Shown here: one piece after another, positions 9,110-17,623 of the stretch
Numbering within the stretch: the first letter of the stretch is position 1
Layout: the number at the start of each line of letters is the position of its first letter
Position numbers and translations under genes: made by a program
Notes under the pieces: model-generated
Told to the model about the DNA's origin: nothing
Databases searched by the model: none
The model's input: the letters and a program-made list of their open reading frames with translations, nothing else
From: Coprinopsis marcescibilis
Taxonomy: Eukaryota > Basidiomycota > Agaricomycetes > Agaricales > Psathyrellaceae
Assembly: GCA_004369085.1 (NCBI GenBank)
Contig: ML210500.1
Coordinates: 1 to 20,235, forward strand
DNA: 20,235 nt
Direction of reading: 5' to 3'

Positions 9110-9930
9110 GGCATTATAACAAACAACACTCCAACAGGGGAGTGGATGGGTCTTAGTTGACCCTGATGTTTGGGGATTTTCAATACATCAAGCTTCAATA
9201 TCAACCCTGTTTGGATTTCAAGGGAACACAGGACACCAGACTAAAGACTAACACTAATCATTGGCGATGCTTTAAATTTAAATTTAGGTGGCAGTTGTAA
9301 GGTGATCCACTCTGATTACCACCTAGGATTTCATAACTTCGCTTGTGTCCTTGTTCGGGGCTGTTGTTTGTATGCCGTTCGTGGTGACATTCAAACATTG
9401 GCAACTTATAAGGTTGCCCTTTGAGCCAACCAGTGGCAGGGAACACTGAGAATGTGCAGCCACGTTGACTGTTGGTACCCATTACCACATTTTAATTTAA
9501 ACTGCAGCCAAGCCGTTATCGCGTTGTGTGTCTTGAAATCCAAGCATGATGACTGGCTCAACCCCTCCAGACCCTTTAGCCTTAGAGTTCAGAGCCCTAT
9601 TGGTAGCCGAGACTATTTGCGGCGATGAACACTTTTCCTATATAGTAACTGTTTTTCCAAAGATTCCAGTGATACACGAGATCATGCAGACCTCTTGCCG
9701 GGATGTAGTGAAAAGGTGTCAACTATTTCCTAATTGAGAGATTGATAAATATGATACATGTTTCATACGAAGCAACAAGAATACTGGTAGCCACTAGAAG
9801 TAAGGGCCACAACATTGAACATGACATGTGTAAATAACTGAACTGAGGTACCAATTTGCATCACTGATTGAGAACAGATGGCATATGTTAGTAGTTAGTG
9901 ACCTGATACATATCGGCGACAGGCACCAAA
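9110..9930. other. Unassigned stretch, possible decayed exons
   Basis: The minus strand at 9310-9488 is open (MVMGTNSQRGCTFS, KLPMFECHHERH) and is followed by a TAG/GTGG junction; it may be an exon of the gene broken at 7469-8903. The plus strand at 9546-9737 has an ATG-initiated 63-codon frame (EFRALLVAETICGDEHFS) with no recognised family. AT-rich TTTAAATTTAAATTTAGGTGG (9270-9290) and its weak mirror near 9488-9502 might be the ends of a small element, but the match is poor. Nothing else stands out. Confidence 0.25.
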
Positions 9931-9934
9931 AGAT

Positions 9935-9965
9935 CCCCATTTTGAAATGGGGGGGGGGCGGGGGG
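9935..9965 (+). other. Hairpin and G-run
   Basis: CCCCATTT, a two-base centre and AAATGGGG form an 8-bp inverted repeat (9935-9952). It merges into a run of ten G, then C, then six G (9949-9965). The run could form a quadruplex on the plus strand. Confidence 0.7.
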
Positions 9966-10054
9966 TTGTCGATGCGAGGTCATAAAAGACATCATTGCCA
10001 AGGGTGCTGGATGTTGCAAATGAAGTCGATCTATTGTTGGTGTGGATCCCCGTC

Positions 10055-10243
10055 GCCGGATGAGTGACCATAAACTGCGAAACCAAAGCAAGAGCTCACA
10101 CTGAGAGATTGCCTGTTGCCTGATGAGTGACCATAAACTGCGAAACCAAAGCAAGAGCTCACACCGAGAGATTGCCCGTTGCCTGATGAGTGACCATAAA
10201 CTGCGAAACCAAAGCAAACGCTCACACCGAGAGATTTGAAGCC
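10055..10243. repeat. 63-bp minisatellite, three copies
   Basis: The unit contains GATGAGTGACCATAAACTGC, GAAACCAAAGCAAGAGCTC and ACACCGAGAGATTGCC. TGAGTGACCATAAACTG starts at 10061, 10124 and 10187, exactly 63 bp apart. Copies differ at only a few positions. Because 63 is divisible by three, the minus strand stays open in two frames and gives 21-residue repeats (LLWFRSLWSLIRQ and CFGFAVYGHSSG). That openness is a by-product of the period and is not evidence for a gene. Confidence 0.9.
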
Positions 10244-10249
10244 CAGTCA

Positions 10250-11360
10250 CATGGCTATTGGAAAGCTTGACAAGCGCTGCTTTGGTTGAACAAGTCCATT
10301 GTCCCAGACTCTTTGTTGTGTGCCCTAGAATGATTAAGGTCAAGTATTGGTGCAGTCAATCAAACAACTCACTTATTTTCCAAGCCATGCCGTCCTAGTC
10401 TCTCCCACCACATTGCTGTTCAACCTTGTATTTGTTTGTGAATGCCTGTTGGTTGTATCAATGGGCAAGTGAAATTGGGTAAATGAAGACCAGCATAAGG
10501 GGGAATTTCATCTGAAGGCTTTGTCAGCGAGGAGAAGAGGATTCAGACAACAAAGAGGGACTCAGGGGGTGATAAATTTGAGACTCAAGTTCCAATACAA
10601 ATCATTTATATAGAAAATCCCTTGTTGCCATGTCGTAGGTTCACATGCATGCAGCAGGGAACAAGGGTAAGGTGGGGTGGGGCAGTTACTAAAGATGGCT
10701 GTGCCTACTCAACCATCTCACCTCAATCCTCAAGCCAATCAACATCAGTGACAAGAAAGCCACCAGCTCAGGGGATAATGAGCATTTGTGAGTTTACCAT
10801 ACTGTTCAGCCTGATGTTTAGGTAGCCACTTTTCTGCACTTGCAAGGCTCTAAAACCCTTCATTTTATCTACGACTATGGCCAAACGCAGTGGTTTATCA
10901 ACGTACCTAATCCATGTTACTCTCCTGCCTATCCTGGTTGACCCCAGCAGCTGGTGAGCGGGTCTCTGGAGACAAGTGGGTCCCAGAGGACCTGGAGATT
11001 TGGTCATTGTTGCGCTCAGTTCGTCGTGGATATATGACTGTATACAGAGAACCAGAACGAGTGGGCATAAAGGAGGACTCGGAGATCGGAGGAGGGCCGA
11101 CTGGAGTCATCAACAGATCGGACTTGCAATGAAAACTGGGGGGACTTTGCCGAAGCCCCATCACTTGTTGCGGACTTGGACAGCTGACTTCACTTGTAAG
11201 TTCTCTACCTGAGCTGAGCCCATCCTTGTAGAACTTCATCATCATGACACACTCGGAGGGCCCACTTAGGACAAAATTCTCTAGTATAACCCAGAGGGCT
11301 CAGTCACTCGTAAAGAGAAAAAGAAAATGATATTGCCGTTTTTCTAGTCAATCCTACTGG
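10250..11360. other. Unassigned stretch between minisatellite and cysteine-rich gene
   Basis: There are competing open frames at 10768-11245. On the minus strand, RIGRRVTWIRYVDKPLRLAI and MPTRSGSLYTVIYPRRTERN are two adjacent frames. On the plus strand, from ATG 10914, there is DKWVPEDLEIWSLLRS and RRGYMTVYREPERVGI. I cannot choose between the strands and recognise no family. No repeat or element end was found. Confidence 0.25.
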
Positions 11361-11734
11361 TTACTACTCAAGGTCCCCAATAATTTCAGTATCTCCAGAC
11401 ACTGAATGGCTGTCTGACTCATCTGATTCAGAATGTAAGTCTGGAGACCCTGAATATTCCGAGCTGCAGTTGCTGGTAATAGAACATCCAGCAGTGGCTG
11501 CAGTCAAAGCAAATGTTCCATCTTGGGAAATACCTTGAGCAGCATCCTGACATGTCTTCTCACACAAAGCTTGAGTATGTATTCCTGGGAAGATGTCTCT
11601 CAGCATGATGATTCTGCATTTAGCACACTGCACAAACAGTGTCCAGAAGTCATCCTCCCCAAGTCCACAAGAATATAATGACACAAACTTGGCGCACGCT
11701 TTGGTTGCGTCAAGTGGGTCTTCAATGCAGAGTC

Positions 11735-11794
11735 CTATGAATGGAAAGGACTTGAGTCTGTGACACTCAGTGACTTTGGCTATAGACTACTTGC
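11735..11794 (-). other. GC-AG intron in the cysteine-rich gene
   Basis: The donor is AG|GCAAGT and the acceptor CATTCATAG, 60 nt apart. Exon phases match on both sides (GCA-G joined to GA). GC-AG introns with an otherwise strong donor are a known minority class. Confidence 0.6.
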
Positions 11795-11917
11795 CTGCTC
11801 TTGTTCCTCGGCTGATCACATCCTTTGAGGGAGCTACCTGGAAAAGTCCAAGTGAGCTGTTGAAGTTGGGGTCGAAGTCAGAAACATAGGTGAGTTGCTC
11901 CCCAGGAAGTGGCTTGT

Positions 11918-11968
11918 CTGAAAGAGTTATAACATCTTTGGTTCAGTAGAAAGTTTGGATGGGCTTAC
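11918..11968 (-). other. Canonical intron in the cysteine-rich gene
   Basis: GTAAGC to CTCTTTCAG, 51 nt, with CTACTGAAC as the branch region and in-phase flanks. Confidence 0.65.
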
Positions 11969-12119
11969 TTTGTCTTTTGTACACCTTCTGCTGTAGAACA
12001 GGTTGATTGAATAATTTCTTGAGATTTACTGAAGGACAATAAGTGCACTGGAACTCTGAAGATACGAATACACTTACCGAAGTAGCCACAGCGCTTTGCT
12101 GTGCATTCCGCCACGTACT

Positions 12120-12124
12120 CCCTG
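12120..12124 (+). repeat. Left target duplication CCCTG of the solo LTR
   Basis: Identical to 12652-12656. A 5-bp duplication is typical of Ty1/copia and Ty3/gypsy integration. Confidence 0.85.
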
Positions 12125-12651
12125 TGTTACACCGCTTCCAACAGTGGAACATGATGAAGAACGGGAACTCACGGATGAAGATTATTTGGAAATACAGATG
12201 GAATACTTCCGGAAGTTTGGTATGTTTGATAATGAATCTATTGATACCCCTAACTGTCAAACCGGAGCTTGGGGATATTATTAGAGAGATAACGGACATG
12301 AGGATATGACGTAGTAGTTTTTTCTTATTTATAGTAAAGATAATGGATGGAACTTATCGATAACATTGATAAGAGATAAGAAGTATATATAAATACTTAC
12401 CTAAATAGGTAGTTGTACATTAGTTTCGATCTTGTTCTCTACTTGTCACTTGATAGTTTTCGAATAAGACTTTTGTTAGTCTTCTCATTGACAGATCGTC
12501 TTACTCGAATACCTTGGAAACTCTATTGTCTTGACGTTCGTTCGTCTCGACTTACTCGTCCAACTCGCTTGTCTCGACGATCTCTCGTCTTGACCTTATC
12601 GTCAACTATCGTTCGGCGACTAAGGCGTACCATTCGCTTTGCATTGTAACA
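12125..12651 (+). mobile_element. Solo LTR, 527 bp, inserted in an exon
   Basis: It begins TGTTACA and ends TGTAACA, a perfect 7-bp inverted terminus, and is flanked by CCCTG on both sides. No internal retrotransposon sequence is attached, so it is a solo LTR left by recombination between two LTRs. Plus orientation is indicated by a TATA box TATATATAAAT (12383-12393) followed by pyrimidine-rich sequence. It shares its 3' half with the LTR at 6218-6465. Its U3 carries a 52-codon open frame starting at base 2 of the LTR. It lies antisense to the cysteine-rich gene and interrupts that gene's codon series between NR and EYVAEC. Confidence 0.88.
12126..12284 (+). CDS. Open frame inside the LTR U3, probable C-terminus of a retroelement polyprotein
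   Basis: From the second base of the LTR to the TAG at 12282-12284 the plus strand encodes 52 residues: VTPLPTVEHDEERELTDEDY, then LEIQMEYFRKFGMFDNESI and a tail ending GAWGYY. It is acidic and amphipathic with no internal stop. In a complete element this would be the end of a gag-pol frame running into the 3' LTR, so it has no start of its own here. The polyprotein assignment is inferred from position only. It could also be chance, since a 52-codon frame is not rare. Confidence 0.4.
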   Translation, partial: VTPLPTVEHDEERELTDEDYLEIQMEYFRKFGMFDNESIDTPNCQTGAWGYY

Positions 12652-12656
12652 CCCTG
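12652..12656 (+). repeat. Right target duplication CCCTG of the solo LTR
   Basis: Identical to 12120-12124 and directly follows TGTAACA. Confidence 0.85.
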
Positions 12657-12897
12657 TTCAGCGGAGAGCCTTGGGCATTATTGGCCTCAACCAACATGTG
12701 AACAAGGCCAATATGTGCTTCGATGTATATCTTGTCCAGTAAATACATGCACATGCAGCAGGGGGCCCAAAAGAAATGGGTTCTTCTATGAGCTTCAAGC
12801 TCACTCAGTGGAATCCACTCCCCTGTTGCTCTGTCCACTGGCCTTGTAAGAGTAAGTCAGATGGTAGTCCAAAGCACAGTGATTAGAATCAAGTTAC

Positions 12898-13314
12898 TAT
12901 CCCCAATTGCAGAGGTCATCTTGCTCTGTGCACCAGTGAAGAACAGCTGGTGCATTAGATAATGTCTTGAATTGGCAAGCCTGGATTCTTTGCAGGAAAT
13001 GCTGGAGCTTGTACTTTGCAGATGGGTGGTAAGCTGCTTTTGCAAGTGGCATCATTGTTGGGCGTAGGCCAATAGGGGTCGGTACATTCAAGTGTTGTTG
13101 TCTGAGTACAGTGGGTAAGCTGCTATGTTGAAGGCAGGGCATTATGCATGAATTTGAAGATTCTGAACAGTTGGATATTGATGTGGGGAGGATGTGATTG
13201 GACTGCAGAAGTAGCAGGCTCTGCTCTTGTCTTTTTAACTTTGTAGGGTTCAAACAGATATCGGCTGATGCGGTCACAAGTCCCACAGTGGTGGTTGGTC
13301 AAGTACATCTGCAT
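12898..13314 (-). pseudogene. Probable upstream exon(s) of the cysteine-rich gene
   Basis: The minus strand reads MQMYLTNHHCGTCDRISRYL and FEPYKVKKTRAEPATSAV, with a Cys pair (C-x2-C). It then continues in a second frame with PTPIGLRPTMMPLAKAAYH and QRIQACQFKTLSNAP up to about 12898. A plausible intron (GTAACT...CTGACTTACTCTTACAAG, 12897-12843) leads to the exon starting at 12842. Joined in the second frame, however, it would create a TAG, so either the donor lies elsewhere or the gene is broken here too. N-terminal Cys pairs before a DRATGEW-like segment fit the gene downstream. No function known. Confidence 0.35.
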
Positions 13315-13319
13315 CCATA

Positions 13320-14130
13320 ATGGGCTCTTGAATGCTACTCAATCTGTGGCAATGTACTTACTCCCAGACTCGTAGTTACCTGGAAGATTTCATGGATCAG
13401 AAGGAAAAATTCAACCGTTGTTACAAAATTGGGAACTTGAAAGGAACTTACTCTGGGTCAGTACAAGAATTGCATGTCAGAGAGAGGCCCTACAGTCTAT
13501 AACGAGAACACCAACCCTGTGGCATAATCCATCCTGGCAACCAAGCTGCTGAATACTTGACGGTGGCAGTGGATCCTCAGAATCCAAAAGGCGCCCATAT
13601 TCAATTCGGATGAAGTAATACCATTCGATCGGAATCTGTAGGTAAGTATGTAGTGAGATGGTTTGCAAAGTGAGCATGTGGTTTGAGTAGGGTTATTTAG
13701 TAAACCAATATACTATCTGAGTGGGAATTGACATGCTCATCAGCAGTCATCCCCACCAACAAGTCTTCTCAGGCGCTGCCAAGCTGTGCTGTTGACAATT
13801 ACGATGCTCAAGATCAATCCCCATCCGGGTTTCCTACCTGTGCTCCAATTGTACCAGCTGGTTATTGGCACACACAACCAATCTTCATTTAACTTGAGTG
13901 GCTAACTTTGAAGCTGGGCCCATGTACCCCAAAAAATCAATGGAAATAATTGGATTCTTCCAGCTGCCAGATGTCATGGTAAGCATGGGCAGGCAATGGA
14001 CCTCTGGTCTTTGTCCTAACTCCTGCAAATTATATTATTAATTAGTAACAGGCTAATACAAGCCTTATTTGTCCTGACGTATAGTATAGACTGGCATCGA
14101 TAATATCCTGGCTATGGTTTCTTTGCCATT
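13320..14130. other. Unassigned stretch between two minus-strand genes
   Basis: The minus strand at 13477-13640 reads PIEWYYFIRIEYGRLLDSED and GLCHRVGVLVIDC after a CTTACCTACAG acceptor. This is exon-like and ends in a TGA near 13488, and could be the 3' end of another gene or a further exon of the cysteine-rich gene. GTAAGT donors occur on the minus strand near 13452 and 13363. The plus strand at 13740-13890 is also open (TITMLKINPHPGFLPVLQLY). Nothing is assignable. Confidence 0.25.
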
Positions 14131-14133
14131 CCC

Positions 14134-15300
14134 TCAGTTCTCATCCCTCTGAAGACGTCTCTTTGCTTTGATGACCACATACACAGAGTCTTGAGACACA
14201 GTCCTTGATGGTCCCACCTGGATAGGGAATACTTGCCTTCGCAGTGGAGATCAGTACTCGCAATTATCATAGTGGAACATTATTGAGCTCACCTGTTCCA
14301 CCAAGTCTTCAGGGATAAGACATCGGCTGCCTCTTCTGGGTCTTCCATTAGGTCAAGTAAAGAGTTGTAAAAGTTCTCTGAATCAGTAACTGTGTCGTTT
14401 CTAGAGAAAACAGGCAATGATGAGAGAGCGAATCGGACCTGTAGAGCAACAAATCAGAGAGAGGGAGGAGTTGTGATAAAGATGCAAACTGACCTGAGTA
14501 GCTATGTAGGCGATGGATGCAGTTGTAACTGATGTCATTCCATGGATTCATGCATTTCCAGAACATGTCAACTGATTGTTGCACTTTTCAACTGAGCTAG
14601 GAGACATGAAGATGTGTTTGTAAGCCTGTAGGTATTCGTAAGCGCCCTGACCTGTGATTCTGTGGGAACCTGTACTCACAGTCACAAGCAGGCTGCTGCG
14701 GAGAAGGCTGCTCCATGGATTCTTGGAATTGTATTTGTAGTTCAGGTAGAGAAACAAGGGCCATTGATCACCCAAGGGGAGCAGCTCGCCAGACCTAAGT
14801 CAATCTCGAATGCTGAGTTGATCGTCAATCATCACCAAGTCCAGGTTTTCATTACTGTATTGCGTACCTTGCATTGCTCCAATCCATTGTTGCTGGACAA
14901 AGAAGCTCTCCTGTGCGCTCATGATAGAACCCTCGGTCCATCTTAATGTTCTTTGACAGAGGTGGGGTTAGAAGGGTATTTGGAGGGGTAATCCAGGCAA
15001 TGATGGAGGACTTTAGAGTTTGTGTGTTGTCAGATCGTGCAGCAGACACTCCTTTGGTGAACTACCCGGACAAAGGAAGTCAGAATACCAATGGTTACGC
15101 AACCAGAAGCATAACTACCATGTCAGCCATGTAGAACAGCTCCTCTTCGGATCCAGTCAAGAGACGTTCCTCCAAATGTGGCAACAATGCAAGAAGCTCC
15201 TTATAAATTCTCAGTTCTTTTTGCTCAATAGGGGGCCATAAGCTTGCAAAATATTTTAATGGGCAGTTGGGTAACGCCTCATGCAGGGTTAAGTTCTTCC
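14134..15300 (-). pseudogene. DUF6698-type gene with one in-frame stop
   Basis: There are six minus-strand exons: up to about 15300-15119, 15061-14868, 14794-14680, 14625-14494, 14438-14293 and 14236-14134. They are separated by introns of 57, 73, 54, 55 and 56 nt with GT..AG ends, and all five splice phases agree. In order the protein shows KELLALLPHLEERLLTGSEE, AARSDNTQTLKSSIIAW, DRGFYHERTGELLCPATMDW, LGDQWPLFLYLNYKYNSKNP, AYKHIFMSPSSVE, IHGMTSVTTASIAYIATQ, RFALSSLPVFSRNDTVTDSE and LKTWWNRQVFP. It ends RRLQRDEN and TGA (14134-14136). These blocks match from memory the DUF6698 family of Agaricomycetes, whose function is unknown. Where relatives read SGNARIHGM, this copy has TGA for the Arg (14548-14550), as from CGA to TGA. 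The 5' end is unresolved; the frame is open back to about 15335. Confidence 0.78.
14548..14550 (-). other. Premature TGA in the DUF6698-type gene
   Basis: The minus strand reads GGA AAT GCA TGA ATC CAT GGA ATG. The codon sits at the Arg of the conserved GNARIHGM block, and reading resumes in the same frame with correct downstream splicing. A C-to-T change at CGA is the simplest origin. Confidence 0.75.
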
Positions 15301-16280
15301 TCTGAGACCTGGCCGAGTTCCAACTGAACAGTCAAGGCAAGACCTTGTTTAAGCAGGGCCTGGATCCTGCAGAACATGCGAATTGTGCATCCGAAATGGC
15401 GTCCATGGTGGACCAGAGGGTCGGTCTTAGCTCTAGTATAGTGTTAGTATAAATGCAAACATTGTGGAAGGTTTTCTTATGGTCGTTTCCAAGGACCCAA
15501 TTGAAAAATAATGTTGTCAGATTCATCTCTCCTTTGGCGGTGATGCGATGCTAACGGCTGAGCAGCAGAAACACACCAAACACACAACACAACACAACAA
15601 CAAAATCCCAACCAAATCACCTAGTGTCAAAGACAAATGGTGTAGTTAAGTTCGTCGTAGGTTTAGACGAATGATATGTATATTCTAGTGCTCGTAGTTG
15701 GCTCCTGTGGGTTGTTTTGGGGTTGCTGAGTGGAACTAAATGTTTGACGTGGTAACTAGCGCTTAGTGAAGCGTATAACTTGTTACAGATGGTTTTTAGG
15801 TTTGTTATATGGGTAACACGGTTTTATAAAGGCCTGGAAGGGCAAAGACCGATGGTAGCCTTTAGCTCAAGTACAGTCACTAGCACTCTTTGTGTAATAA
15901 CACTAAAGCTTGCTTAAAAGACACTAAAAACGCTTGACGATTGTTTAAACACTCAGTAAGACTTGATAGTTTCTTAACTCTCAATAATCACGATGGTCAC
16001 GATAATTGCACATGAAATTCACAATTTGTATTGTTTAAATTCTCAACTCTATGTTTCTTTGTTCTTAGAGACTATCTAAGGTCAGTGGGGACTCAAGTAA
16101 CGCCGACGGCGGTTAACTCAAGGTCACAGCAGTGAACCAGGCAATATCTAACATATATTGGACCAATTCTACCTAGCTTTTATACAAAAATGGTGTTTGG
16201 CTAAGCAGTGGTCTACAATCAAATAATTACAGAGTAATTTTAAACTACGAGTCTAAACAAAATAAAAAGGGAAAGAGATC
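15300..16280. other. Unassigned, AT-richer intergenic stretch
   Basis: At 15332-15526 both strands are open (minus FFNWVLGNDHKKTFHNVC; plus GKTLFKQGLDPAEHANCAS). This may hold the 5' exon of the DUF6698-type gene. An AC-rich simple repeat lies at 15570-15605. Between 15640 and 16280 I see promoter/LTR-like composition: TTTTATAAAG at 15822-15831, and TGTTACAGAT at 15781 with ATCTAACA near 16150. There is no matching target duplication and no gene. Confidence 0.3.
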
Positions 16281-16282
16281 AG

Positions 16283-16318
16283 ACAAAAGGGGAAGTGTAT
16301 CATGGCTCCGGGCGCCAA
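16283..16318. other. Possible retroelement junction (polypurine tract or primer-binding site)
   Basis: On the plus strand a purine tract ACAAAAGGGGAAG (16283-16295) is followed by TGTATC, as at the start of a 3' LTR. Alternatively, on the minus strand TTGGCGCCCGGAGCC (16318-16304) begins with TGGCGCCC, as tRNA primer-binding sites do. The two readings imply opposite orientations, and neither has a second LTR in the window. Confidence 0.3.
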
Positions 16319-16701
16319 GTTGAAATGGTGTGTGTGGATATAAGTTTGATTCTGATGGGAAGGTTAAATATTCCCATTGGGAGTTGAGTCCCATATGGTG
16401 CCAGTTGAGGGCTTTTTGTCTAATCCTCTGAGTCTAGGTTATAGTATAGACGAGGTGATTGGCTATCAAGTGTTTTTAGACTTGGTCTAGATGGTACACG
16501 GCAGTGCTCGACAAGAATTATGAGTCTATCTAAGTCTTGACTTCATCATCCGCAGCCTAGGCACATGTCCAGTTTGTTATCTTATCTCGGCGAATCCTCA
16601 CTTTCTTCGTCATCTTTCTGTGGTCCCATGGTAGGGTAACTTGTGCTCGTATTGTCTTAGCAATGGGCGTCAATTCTTGTAAGTCCTTTTGACTATACAC
16701 T

Positions 16702-16770
16702 CCGAGCACTTATACTCGGCATTTGCCGAGTTTAACGTGTAGGTCTGGGGTTCGAGTCCTGGCTAGTACG
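16702..16770 (+). other. tRNA-like fragment with a B-box
   Basis: GGTTCGAGTCC (16749-16759) is a perfect RNA polymerase III B-box / T-arm. Upstream, CCGAG, CTCGG and CCGAG (16702, 16715, 16726) could form one of two mutually exclusive 5-bp hairpins. The anticodon arm and acceptor stem do not fold properly, so it is not an intact tRNA. A decayed tRNA or a tRNA-derived SINE head are both possible. Confidence 0.4.
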
Positions 16771-16997
16771 TTTCATTTTACAAGAAATACCATTGTTCAT
16801 TCTGAGTATTGAGTTATGTCATGGCACTAGTGGATGTATTATACATGTCCATGTAATAGTAACTTGCTAAGTCACTATTATCAATGTTGGTTTTTAATTC
16901 AGAGTGCATAACTTCGACTTGTATGGATGACAATGATCGACGATAGTTCTCTTACTATATTCCTTCATTCTGGTGGTGTTAGTTGACAACCTCCATT

Positions 16998-17400
16998 CTA
17001 AGTCTCAACCCTTGGTGCCCATTTGTACTGGGGCAGTGGCATTTGTTTAGAATATACCTGTCGTAGTCTATACGACGGGTTTCGCATTTTTGAGCTGAGT
17101 ACAACTTGTAAAATATACTTTATGTGATTTTTAGGGGTCCCACACATACAGGGTGCATCAGCGGGTTCCTGCCTGGGCGTCTTGGGAGGAGTTTTCTGCT
17201 GGATTTGCAGTGGTGTTCGATCCAGGTGTTTGCAGCAGTATATTCTCCTTTCTCCTTTCTTGCACTCGACGATGGAGCTAAAGACTCTGAGGAGCCGTTC
17301 ATAGTCCATAGGATTCCATGATTTTGAGAAGCCATAGTTCAGGAAAGAGATTGGTGGGGGAAAGGGAAACAAGATTTAAAGATGATGCTGGGCACCTGAG
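16998..17400. other. Open minus-strand stretch of uncertain coding status
   Basis: The minus strand is open for 124 codons (MDYERLLRVFSSIVECKKGE, CKHLDRTPLQIQQ, PADAPCMCGTPKNHIKY). It is Cys- and Pro-rich with no recognised family. Length alone is compatible with chance and the plus strand is open too. Confidence 0.25.
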
Positions 17401-17477
17401 AGTGGCAAGCTTCAATGTTTGGCATAAGCATTAGGTGCCAACTTAACAATTCCTGAAATCATATTGTTTGACTTCAG

Positions 17478-17623
17478 GTTCTACTTGCATTGACTCAGAC
17501 TTGGATGAATTTGTGGTTTCAACAGCCAATGTGATACATAAGGGGATACAAAGAAGACTCCAGAAACTCGGAGCATCACTGGGCAGTGTACCTGATGACC
17601 TCTCTCAATTGTACACTCACCGA
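17478..17623 (+). CDS. Single exon of an unrecognised gene
   Basis: The exon is bounded by a strong acceptor (TTGTTTGACTTCAG, with CTGAAATC as branch region) and a strong donor (CACCGA|GTGAGT). It encodes STCIDSDLDEFVVSTANVIH followed by KGIQRRLQKLGASLGSVP and DDLSQLYTHR, a helical-looking segment. I recognise no domain. The next exon was not found with confidence. A downstream plus-strand piece at about 17760-17910 reads CTTLFKSGKGLSLHLAHEKF, which loosely resembles a C2H2-type finger (Cys, then His-x2-His) and may belong to the same gene in a different frame. Confidence 0.4.

Larger units (their letters stand above)
11364..12842 (-). pseudogene. Cysteine-rich multi-exon gene disrupted by a solo LTR
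   Basis: Minus-strand exons are 12842-12657 plus 12119-12078 (one exon split by the LTR), 12055-11969, 11917-11795 and 11734-11364. Every phase agrees and the last exon ends in TAG at 11364-11366. The first exon contains DRATGEWIPLSELEAHRRT and MYLLDKIYIEAHIGLVHM. Across the LTR it reads SPLNR then EYVAECTAKRCGYF. Later exons give FQCTYCPSVNLKKLF, GEQLTYVSDFDPNFNSSLGL, APSKDVISRGTRAGLCIEDP and DDFWTLFVQCAKCRIIMLRD. Paired cysteines (C-x4-C, C-x2-C, C-x2-C and later C/H) suggest zinc binding. The tail is Ser/Asp/Glu-rich. I know no function. It resembles lineage-specific hypothetical proteins of basidiomycetes, often transposon-linked, but that is memory only. Upstream exons probably continue toward 13314. 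The LTR insertion should inactivate the gene. Confidence 0.6.

Noticed and set aside
9270..9502. Small inverted-repeat element bounded by TTTAAATT sequences
   Set aside because: The two ends match only over low-complexity AT bases, and no target duplication was seen.
10055..10243. CRISPR array
   Set aside because: The copies are contiguous 63-bp tandem repeats without unique spacers, in a eukaryotic context.
9888..10343. 151-codon minus-strand frame with 21-residue repeats
   Set aside because: The frame is open because the 63-bp minisatellite has a period divisible by three; two frames are open at once and flanks show no coding features.
15781..16150. An LTR from TGTTACAGAT to ATCTAACA
   Set aside because: Termini are suggestive, but the flanking 5-mers (TAACT and TATAT) do not match, and no partner copy is visible.
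16700..16775. Intact tRNA gene
   Set aside because: The B-box is present, but no 7-bp acceptor stem or proper anticodon arm can be drawn.
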